Assembly (NCBI GenBank): GCA_020445245.1
Contig: JAGRHB010000031.1
Coordinates: 1 to 11,384 of the forward strand
Direction: 5' to 3'
Length of the DNA stretch: 11,384 bases
Source of the DNA: Gammaproteobacteria bacterium
Lineage (GTDB): Bacteria; Pseudomonadota; Gammaproteobacteria; Chromatiales; Sedimenticolaceae
Shown piece by piece: positions 6,600 to 11,384 of this stretch. A program made the position numbers and the translations under genes. Every line of letters starts with the position of its first letter. Position 1 is the first letter of the stretch. The notes below the pieces were generated by a model, which was not told the DNA's origin, searched no databases, and worked only from the letters and a program-made list of their open reading frames with translations.

Positions 6600-7798
6600 G
6601 TCTTGATGTCCGCCACATGGAAACCGGCATAGGTGTGGACACGGTCCAGCCGCTGCAGCTCTGCCGCCAGGCTGTCATGAAACACCAGGTGGTCGCGCAG
6701 CCGTGCGCCATCCGCACCGAGTTCGAGGTGCTGCAGATAAGCCGGTGCGGCATGCGCACTACGGAAAATGATGCGCGCATCGGGTGTCGCACGCTGCAGG
6801 ATGCAGCGCCACTCCTCGGCCAGTGCATCCGGATAGTAGGAACTCATCCAGTCCATATGATCGAGTAGTACGAACTTCGAGATACGCTCGTCAGAATCCT
6901 GCAGAAACTCGGTGACCGTAGACGTATGCAGTGACACACGGTCGGCCAGTCCGTCCTTGAGTGCCGCGAAATTGTCGCGCTTGAGATACTCGGGGCAGCA
7001 ACGTTCCGTATAGCAGCCGCGTATGTAGACCGACCAGAAATAGTTTGTCCAGACCGGCAGCTGCCGCATCACGTATTCCAGCGACTCACGGATGAATCCC
7101 GCCACACCAAGCTGGTGCTGATCCATCACCTGCCTGCGCTGTGGATGCGGGACACCCAGCATGCTCATCGTAATCTGGCGCGACAGGGTCCAGTTCAATG
7201 CCGGGGTCCACATCAGTGGCTGTACCCGGGTATCGTAGACATGCCGCTGGTGGTCCAGCGACCGGGTCTCGAACAGATCGCTGATACTGGCGGCCAGGCG
7301 CGGGCGCGCCGCAAGGTAGAGGCGAAACAGGCGCGCAACGATGCCGGACAGGCCGTGATAGTAGAAGCTGCCACGCGGGTTGCCGAACCAGTCCACACGC
7401 TTGTCCCAAAACCCGCGCGCGAACGGCGAAAGATGTGCACGCAGCGCATCGAAATAGATCTCGCGGAAGCGCGGGTGATAACCGCTGCCAAACGCGGCGA
7501 AGAAATCATCGTAATCGAGACTGCGGATACCCGACAGCTTGAGCTCCAGAAGGGCATTCTGCCGCGGGTTGGCATCAACCGCGTGGATGCTGCGTGGACC
7601 GGTCAATGCGTAGTCCAGTACGTTGCACCCCGCACTGGTGATCACCAGCAGCGCGTCATCCGGTGCGATATTGAGCGCCAGTCGGTCTACCGCAGGGTCT
7701 TCCCAGCAGGTGTTGTAGACGAGGGCACGCGAATAGATGGCATTGAAAACTTTTTGATCGAAACGGTCGGATATCGTCTGGGGTGTCTTGAGGGCCAT
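6596..7798 (-). CDS. btaA: BtaA, SAM:diacylglycerol 3-amino-3-carboxypropyltransferase
   Basis: A 400-residue DUF3419-type protein, the usual length for bacterial BtaA. The N-terminus IYSRALVYNTCWEDPAVDRLAL, then the nucleotide-binding-like ITSAGCNVLDYAL (53-65) and IHAVDANPRQNALLELK (71-87), are hallmarks; LLDHMDWM lies near the C-terminal third. Known reaction: transfer of the 3-amino-3-carboxypropyl group of S-adenosylmethionine to diacylglycerol, giving diacylglycerylhomoserine, the first step to the phosphorus-free betaine lipid DGTS. In bacteria where it has been studied, betaine lipids replace phospholipids under phosphate limitation. The ATG at 7796-7798 follows no clear Shine-Dalgarno sequence. 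Its 138-bp upstream region contains a 14-bp perfect palindrome built from CTGTCAT, a sequence equal to a Pho-box half-site but in inverted rather than direct arrangement, so PhoB control is not established. Confidence 0.93.
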   Translation of the reverse strand: MALKTPQTISDRFDQKVFNAIYSRALVYNTCWEDPAVDRLALNIAPDDALLVITSAGCNVLDYALTGPRSIHAVDANPRQNALLELKLSGIRSLDYDDFFAAFGSGYHPRFREIYFDALRAHLSPFARGFWDKRVDWFGNPRGSFYYHGLSGIVARLFRLYLAARPRLAASISDLFETRSLDHQRHVYDTRVQPLMWTPALNWTLSRQITMSMLGVPHPQRRQVMDQHQLGVAGFIRESLEYVMRQLPVWTNYFWSVYIRGCYTERCCPEYLKRDNFAALKDGLADRVSLHTSTVTEFLQDSDERISKFVLLDHMDWMSSYYPDALAEEWRCILQRATPDARIIFRSAHAAPAYLQHLELGADGARLRDHLVFHDSLAAELQRLDRVHTYAGFHVADIKT

Positions 7799-7911
7799 GG
7801 ATGCTGCAATGATCGGAAGGCAATTCGACGAAGGCTATATGACCGAGATGACGCGCAGGCGTCCGCTTCGCGACGGGTTTGTTGCATCGCCGCGACCAGG
7901 CGGCAGATCGG

Positions 7912-7925
7912 CTGTCATATGACAG
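7912..7925. promoter_or_regulatory. 14-bp perfect palindrome upstream of btaA
   Basis: CTGTCATATGACAG reads the same on both strands and lies 114-127 bp upstream of the btaA start, just past the cbpM stop. With no loop it is not a terminator hairpin; a symmetric protein-binding site is the likeliest reading. Each arm equals a PhoB half-site, but PhoB normally binds direct repeats 11 bp apart and no second in-register copy is present. Confidence 0.4.
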
Positions 7926-7936
7926 GGCGGGCTGTG

Positions 7937-8251
7937 TCAATCGAAGATCAGGGTCTCCAACAGCCGCACCCGCTCGCGCAGCTGCTGCATCTCATCCATC
8001 AGTTCGACCGCCAGTGCTGCACCGGCGACGTTCAGACCGAGATCGCGCTCCAGCCGCAGCACACTCAGGGCACGCGCAAGGTCCACACCGCTGAACCGCC
8101 AGTCACGCTGAGAATGTCCATGCGGGCTCAACACGCCCTCACCAACGAGGATCACGATCGTCTCGTTGGAAACGCCGCAGCATTGCGACAACTCGGCCAG
8201 CGAGAAGCTGTATTCGACATCGGGTTGGAAGAGTTGCTGGTCACCGGTCAC
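7937..8251 (-). CDS. cbpM: CbpM, modulator of the co-chaperone CbpA
   Basis: A 104-residue MerR-like helix-turn-helix protein, close to the length of E. coli CbpM (101). FSLAELSQCCGVSNETIVILVGEGVLSP forms the helical head with DWRFSGVDLARALSVLRLERDLGLNVAGAALAVELMDEMQQLRERVRLLETL behind it, ending in a heptad-like helix. CbpM binds the J-domain of CbpA and blocks its stimulation of DnaK. The GTG at 8249-8251 is well supported: GGGAGG lies 5 bases upstream, and the codon sits one base after the cbpA stop, so the genes are translationally coupled. The open frame extends upstream of this GTG but over cbpA, with no family similarity there. Last gene of the hsp20-cbpA-cbpM block. Confidence 0.9.
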   Translation of the reverse strand: MTGDQQLFQPDVEYSFSLAELSQCCGVSNETIVILVGEGVLSPHGHSQRDWRFSGVDLARALSVLRLERDLGLNVAGAALAVELMDEMQQLRERVRLLETLIFD

Positions 8252-8252
8252 G

Positions 8253-9212
8253 TCAACCTCCCAGGTGGGCGCGTGGGTTGAACGGCATGTCGCGCGCCAT
8301 CTGCTCGTACAGTGCCCGCTTTGCCTCGGTATCCGCCGGCGGCGCAACGATCTGCAGCACCACGAACTGGTCGCCCGCCGTCTCTTTGGGGACCGGCAGT
8401 CCACGACCTTTGAGGCGCAGTTTCTGGCCACTGCGCGCACCGGCCGGGATATTGAGATCGACTGCGCCGCCCAGTGTGTGGACCTTGACCTTGCCGCCGA
8501 GTGCCGCCTCCCACGGCGTCACCGGCAGGTTCAGAAAGACGTCCTTTCCTTCGACCTGATACTGCGCATGCGGCTTGATCGTGACTTCGAGAAACAGGTC
8601 GCCGGCAGACCCACCGTTGAAACCGGCGCCGCCCTGCCCGGCCAGGCGGATGCGTTTGCCACTGGTCACGCCGCGCGGGATCTTGACCTGCAGATTGCGC
8701 AGACGATCACTGAGTCGGCCGTGTGCATCGTATTCCGGGATGCGCAGCTTCAGCCCGAGGGTGGCACCATTGAATGCATCTTCGAGGCTGACCTCGACCC
8801 TGGCATGATGGTCCTCTCCGCGACCAGACACACGACCACCGCGGGTGAAGCCGGCATTGCGGAAATTGCCACCCTGCCCGAACAGGCTCTCGAAGAAATC
8901 CGAGAAGCCGCCACGTCCGGCACCGCCCGAACCGCCGCCGGAAAACTCGAATCCGGCGTCCCAACCCGGCGGTGGCCGGAACTCCTGGCCGGCGCGCCAG
9001 TCCCTGCCCAGCTGGTCATAGGCGGCACGCTTTTCGGGATCCTTGAGAACTTCGTAGGCCTCGCCAAGCTCCTTGAAGCGGCGCTCCGCATCGGCCTCTT
9101 TGCTGACGTCTGGGTGATACTTGCGCGCCAACTTGCGGTAGGCACGCTTGATCTCGTCCTGCGTCGCCTCGCGCGCCACTCCCATCACCGCATAGTAGTC
9201 TTTGTAATCCAT
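8253..9212 (-). CDS. cbpA: CbpA, DnaJ-like co-chaperone without zinc finger
   Basis: A 319-residue class B J-protein. The J-domain is residues 1-70 with the DnaK-activating HPD at 33-35; a Gly/Phe-rich linker spans about 83-125 (SGGGSGGAGRGGFSDFFESLFGQGG region); two beta-rich substrate-binding domains follow, with LQVKIPRGVTSGKRIRLAGQG (about 174-194) and VDLNIPAGARSGQKLRLKGRG (about 251-271); the C-terminal helix TEAKRALYEQMARDMPFNP is the dimerisation region. No CxxCxGxG zinc repeats, which separates it from DnaJ. It delivers unfolded clients to DnaK in the cytoplasm and binds DNA nonspecifically in E. coli. The downstream cbpM confirms the assignment. The 76 bp between hsp20 and cbpA hold a hairpin and little room for a separate promoter, so it is probably transcribed from the upstream heat-shock promoter. 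Confidence 0.93.
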   Translation of the reverse strand: MDYKDYYAVMGVAREATQDEIKRAYRKLARKYHPDVSKEADAERRFKELGEAYEVLKDPEKRAAYDQLGRDWRAGQEFRPPPGWDAGFEFSGGGSGGAGRGGFSDFFESLFGQGGNFRNAGFTRGGRVSGRGEDHHARVEVSLEDAFNGATLGLKLRIPEYDAHGRLSDRLRNLQVKIPRGVTSGKRIRLAGQGGAGFNGGSAGDLFLEVTIKPHAQYQVEGKDVFLNLPVTPWEAALGGKVKVHTLGGAVDLNIPAGARSGQKLRLKGRGLPVPKETAGDQFVVLQIVAPPADTEAKRALYEQMARDMPFNPRAHLGG

Positions 9213-9259
9213 CGATCGACGCCTGTTGTCGCGATATCAGCGTGGCTGGGGGGCAAACC

Positions 9260-9280
9260 GGGCGCCGCATGGCGGCGCCC
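9260..9280 (-). terminator. Perfect 9-bp hairpin between hsp20 and cbpA
   Basis: GGGCGCCGC and GCGGCGCCC pair perfectly around a 3-base loop, starting 8 bases after the hsp20 stop. Only GGTTTG follows, not a T run, so it is likely a leaky terminator or an mRNA 3'-end stabiliser that lets hsp20 message exceed cbpA message. Confidence 0.6.
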
Positions 9281-9288
9281 TTCGGTGG

Positions 9289-9723
9289 TCAGCTGTTGAC
9301 CGAGATCTTGCGCGGCTGAGCCTTTTCCTGCTTGCCGATCGTCACCTCGAGCACACCGTGGTTACTCTTGGCCGAGATCTTGTTCGCATCTGCGGTATCA
9401 GGAAGGCTGAAGCGGCGATAAAAACTGCCGTAGGTACGCTCGACGCGCTTGTAACCTTCGCGCTCGTCCTTCTTCTCCGATTCCTTCTCGCCCTTGATCG
9501 TCAGCATGCCGTTTTCCATGTGGACCTCGATATCTTTGGGATCCACACCCGGGATATCGGCCACAATCTTGAAGCTGTCCTTGTCTTCCTTGATATCCAC
9601 TGCCGGCACCCAGTCGCTGGTGGCGACATTGCTGCCTTCGGCGGTACGGGCGTCCATCGAGCGCTCCATTTCACGGCGCATCTGTTCCAGCAGGCTCCAG
9701 GGTTCGTATTTCATCAGGGTCAT
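9289..9723 (-). CDS. Hsp20-family small heat-shock protein
   Basis: A 144-residue alpha-crystallin-type chaperone. The N-terminal arm is Met-rich (MTLMKYEPWSLLEQMRREME); the alpha-crystallin domain runs from about WVPAVDI (38-44) to GVLEVTIGK (123-131), with ADIPGVDPKDIEV and GMLTIKGEKE inside and the family GVL signature at 123-125; the C-terminal tail holds an I-x-V motif (Ile140, Val142) used to lock dimers into oligomers. Such proteins hold unfolding proteins without ATP until DnaK systems refold them, and DnaK's helpers CbpA/CbpM are encoded next. The ATG at 9721-9723 is chosen because GGGAGG stands 8 bases upstream; an extension to an ATG at 9822 would run across the promoter and has no family similarity. 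A sigma-32-like promoter and a foldable leader lie upstream. Confidence 0.93.
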   Translation of the reverse strand: MTLMKYEPWSLLEQMRREMERSMDARTAEGSNVATSDWVPAVDIKEDKDSFKIVADIPGVDPKDIEVHMENGMLTIKGEKESEKKDEREGYKRVERTYGSFYRRFSLPDTADANKISAKSNHGVLEVTIGKQEKAQPRKISVNS

Positions 9724-9733
9724 GACGGCATCC

Positions 9734-9754
9734 TCCCTATCAGTTGCATAGAAA
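9734..9754 (-). promoter_or_regulatory. Candidate RNA thermometer hairpin over the hsp20 ribosome binding site
   Basis: In the hsp20 leader RNA, UUUCUAU (9754-9748) can pair with AUAGGGA (9740-9734) around a 7-base loop. The stem has two U-G pairs and takes up most of the Shine-Dalgarno GGGAGG, leaving GG free. A weak, wobble-containing stem over the ribosome site is the plan of fourU and ROSE-like thermometers that melt on heating. Confidence 0.5.
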
Positions 9755-9764
9755 CGACATCCAC

Positions 9765-9783
9765 GGCGGGGTGAGTCCCCACC
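9765..9783 (-). promoter_or_regulatory. Strong 5'-leader hairpin of hsp20
   Basis: GGUGGGG (9783-9777) and CCCCGCC (9771-9765) form a 7-bp stem with one G-U pair and a 5-base loop ACUCA, shortly after the predicted transcription start. It would remain folded at heat-shock temperature and may act as a stabilising first hairpin of the kind seen in ROSE-type leaders. Confidence 0.45.
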
Positions 9784-9794
9784 CTCCTGCTGTA

Positions 9795-9823
9795 TAGATA
9801 GGCCCGAAGGACGCATTTTCAAG
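9795..9823 (-). promoter_or_regulatory. Sigma-32 (RpoH) heat-shock promoter of hsp20-cbpA-cbpM
   Basis: On the minus strand the -35 element CTTGAAA (9823-9817) is an exact match to the RpoH consensus, and after a 13-bp spacer the -10 region GCCTATCTA (9803-9795) resembles CCCCATNTA, matching 6 of its 8 defined positions. Transcription would start near 9788, giving a leader of about 65 bases. Confidence 0.75.
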
Positions 9824-9857
9824 GGTCGGGAATTGCCTCAGCTCAAGGGTCCCGGCG

Positions 9858-11219
9858 CTAACGGGCCAGGGTGTAACAAGGTGTGTAGTCGCCCTCCAGC
9901 TTCATCCGCCGCTGCTGCACGAAGCGCTGCAGCAGATCATCCATCGCGGCCGCCATATCCGCTTCGGCATGGATCTCGAACGGCCCGTTCTCCTCGACCG
10001 CCCGGATGCCGTGCTCTTTGACGTTGCCGGCGACAATCCCCGAGAAAGCCCGGCGCAGATTGGCTGCGAGCTTGTGCGGTGCCTGATTGCGCTGCAGCGA
10101 CAGACCGGCCATGGCCTCGTGGGTCGGCACGAACGGTTCCTGGAAGTCCTTCTCGACACGCAGCTGCCAGTTGAAATAGAACGCATCGCGGCCATCGCAG
10201 CGAAACGTCTTCACCCTGTCCATTGCGGCTTTCATCGACTGCGCAACCGCCACCGGATCACCGATGATGATCTCGTACAGGCCTTGTGCCGCCGGCCCCA
10301 GCGTACTGCCCACATAGCTGTCCACCGCCTCGAAATAGTCGGCACTCTCGGTCGGACCGGTCAGCAACAAAGGGAACGGATGCCCGGCATTGTCCGGATG
10401 CATCAGGATTCCCAGCAGATACAGCAACTCTTCGGTGGTGCCCACCCCGCCGGGGAAGATCACCACGCCGTGCCCGATACGCACGAAGGCCTCCAGGCGC
10501 TTCTCGATATCCGGCAGGATCACCAGCTCGTTGACGATCGGGTTGGGCGGCTCGGAGGCAATGATGCCGGGCTCGGTCAGCCCGAGGTAACGCCCCCCGG
10601 CGATACGCTGCTTGGCATGCCCGATCGTTGCGCCTTTCATTGGCCCCTTCATCGCACCTGGCCCGCAGCCGGTGCAAACATCCAGGCCCCGCAACCCGAA
10701 CTGGTAGCCGACTTCCTTGGTGTAGTCGTACTCCTCGCGGCCAATCGAGTGCCCACCCCAGCACACGACGATATTCGGATCCACGCTCGGGCGCAGTACC
10801 CGCGCATTGCGCAGGATATGAAACACCGCAGTCGTCATGTGTTCGCTTTTTGACAGATCGAGTGTCGGATCACCCTGAATCTCGTTGTGGGTGTAGATGA
10901 TGTCGCGCAGCACCGCGAACAGATGCTCGCGAATCCCCTGGATCATCTTGCCGTCGACGAAGGCCGCAGCCGGTGCGTTTTCCAGGCGCAGCTTGATGCC
11001 CTGGTTGCGCTGCATCAGATTGATGCCGAAATCGCGGTAGGTGTCGAAGATCTCGCGAGCGTCGTCGGTGTGGCTGCCACTGTTGAGGACCGCCAGGGCG
11101 CAGTTGCGGAAAAGGCGATACAGGCCGCTCGCGCTGGTGTCCAGCAGGGTCCTGACCTCGAGCTGCGACAACACCTCCAGGCTGCCTTCCGGACTGACCG
11201 AGGCACTGAATCTTTTCAT
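9858..11219 (-). CDS. ppnN: PpnN, pyrimidine/purine-5'-nucleotide nucleosidase
   Basis: A 453-residue protein, nearly the same length as E. coli PpnN/YgdH (454). The central LOG-type Rossmann domain carries VCWGGHSIGREEYDY (152-166), GCGPGAMKGPMKGA (184-197) and the catalytic/phosphate-binding FPGGVGTTEEL (255-265). N- and C-terminal extensions of the YgdH type flank it (LFRNCALAVLNSG, 37-48, near the start; CDGRDAFYFNW in the C-terminal half), which separates it from the short plant-LOG-like proteins. Known reaction: hydrolysis of nucleoside monophosphates to base and ribose-5-phosphate; in E. coli it is stimulated by (p)ppGpp and so adjusts purine pools in stress. The ATG at 11217-11219 follows a GGGGAAGAG ribosome site closely. 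Transcribed alone from a 142-bp region shared with the divergent gene at 11362; the hsp20 heat-shock promoter begins 35 bases beyond its stop. Confidence 0.93.
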   Translation of the reverse strand: MKRFSASVSPEGSLEVLSQLEVRTLLDTSASGLYRLFRNCALAVLNSGSHTDDAREIFDTYRDFGINLMQRNQGIKLRLENAPAAAFVDGKMIQGIREHLFAVLRDIIYTHNEIQGDPTLDLSKSEHMTTAVFHILRNARVLRPSVDPNIVVCWGGHSIGREEYDYTKEVGYQFGLRGLDVCTGCGPGAMKGPMKGATIGHAKQRIAGGRYLGLTEPGIIASEPPNPIVNELVILPDIEKRLEAFVRIGHGVVIFPGGVGTTEELLYLLGILMHPDNAGHPFPLLLTGPTESADYFEAVDSYVGSTLGPAAQGLYEIIIGDPVAVAQSMKAAMDRVKTFRCDGRDAFYFNWQLRVEKDFQEPFVPTHEAMAGLSLQRNQAPHKLAANLRRAFSGIVAGNVKEHGIRAVEENGPFEIHAEADMAAAMDDLLQRFVQQRRMKLEGDYTPCYTLAR

Positions 11220-11329
11220 CTCTTCCCCTGGCGTACATCAAAGACCGGCCGGCAGATTAACCGAAAATGCGGGCCCGCCGTCACGGCCTGTGCGCGCTTG
11301 TCTGCAGCCCGGCCCCGGGACGTTGTATA

Positions 11330-11346
11330 TTGTGTGCGCTGCACAA
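11330..11346. promoter_or_regulatory. Inverted repeat near the start of the last gene
   Basis: TTGTG and CACAA form 5-bp arms around 7 bases, directly after a -10-like TATATT (11326-11331 region) and about 15 bases before the ATG at 11362. No convincing -35 at proper spacing is seen. It may be an operator or chance. Confidence 0.22.
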
Positions 11347-11361
11347 TGACCCGGGAAACCC

Positions 11362-11384
11362 ATGAAGCTACTGATCCGCAATCT
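11362..11384 (+). CDS. Start of a gene, possibly an RRM RNA-binding protein (partial)
   Basis: Only the first seven complete codons (MKLLIRN, the eighth probably Leu) lie in the window. This start resembles the RNP2 strand that opens small bacterial RRM-type RNA-binding proteins, but seven residues cannot settle the family. It diverges from ppnN; an AT-rich TATATT about 31 bases upstream may be its -10 element. Confidence 0.4.

Noticed and set aside
7799..7936. A classical Pho box upstream of btaA
   Set aside because: No two CTGTCAT-like direct repeats 11 bp apart; nearby GTCAT repeats are 9 bp apart and the CTGTCAT pair is inverted.
7115..8281. 388-codon open frame on the plus strand
   Set aside because: It lies antisense to btaA and cbpM, which have clear family motifs; its translation has no recognisable domain and is typical of long shadow frames in GC-rich DNA.
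8166..9299. 377-codon open frame on the plus strand
   Set aside because: Antisense to cbpA, whose J-domain, linker and C-terminal domains are unmistakable.
9724..9822. N-terminal extension of Hsp20 to an ATG at 9822
   Set aside because: It would translate the promoter and leader; GGGAGG points to ATG 9723 and the extension has no family similarity.
9969..10853. 294-codon open frame on the plus strand
   Set aside because: Antisense shadow of ppnN; no domain signature.

Overview
The window is a GC-rich stretch of proteobacterial chromosome with dense, mostly leftward (minus-strand) genes. Gene content (PpnN-type nucleosidase, CbpA/CbpM pair, arsJ with its partner GAPDH, class II amidotransferase, PilZ protein) points to a gammaproteobacterium, perhaps an environmental Chromatiales-like lineage; the taxonomy is inference from gene families only. 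No rRNA, tRNA, CRISPR array or insertion sequence was seen, and there is no gene-free stretch longer than 300 bases.

Layout from left to right. 1-732 (+) is the 3' end of a probable outer-membrane beta-barrel protein. It converges, over an intergenic hairpin repeat, on a single-domain PilZ protein (833-1213, -). Next, reading leftward, are a YafJ-like glutamine amidotransferase (1307-2116, -) and an arsenate-resistance operon (5160 down to 2242, -): arsR, an ArsJ-associated GAPDH gene, a half-length TMEM165/GDT1 gene, and arsJ. GAPDH is expected to convert arsenate and glyceraldehyde-3-phosphate to 1-arseno-3-phosphoglycerate, and ArsJ to export it. A convincing promoter and a 22-bp inverted repeat lie at the arsR start. 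Divergent from arsR is an exported protein of unknown function (5265-5855, +) with a possible Cys-His-Asp triad.

It converges on btaB-btaA (5868-7798, -), the two enzymes that make the phosphorus-free betaine lipid DGTS. Placing a phosphate-sparing lipid pathway beside an arsenate-export operon suggests a neighbourhood suited to low phosphate with arsenate present.

Further right is a heat-shock block (7937-9723, -): hsp20, cbpA and cbpM, apparently driven by a sigma-32-type promoter at 9795-9823. Its leader can fold over the hsp20 ribosome binding site like an RNA thermometer. Beyond it lies ppnN (9858-11219, -), a nucleotide nucleosidase of purine homeostasis. The first codons of a divergent gene, possibly an RNA-binding protein, start at 11362 (+).
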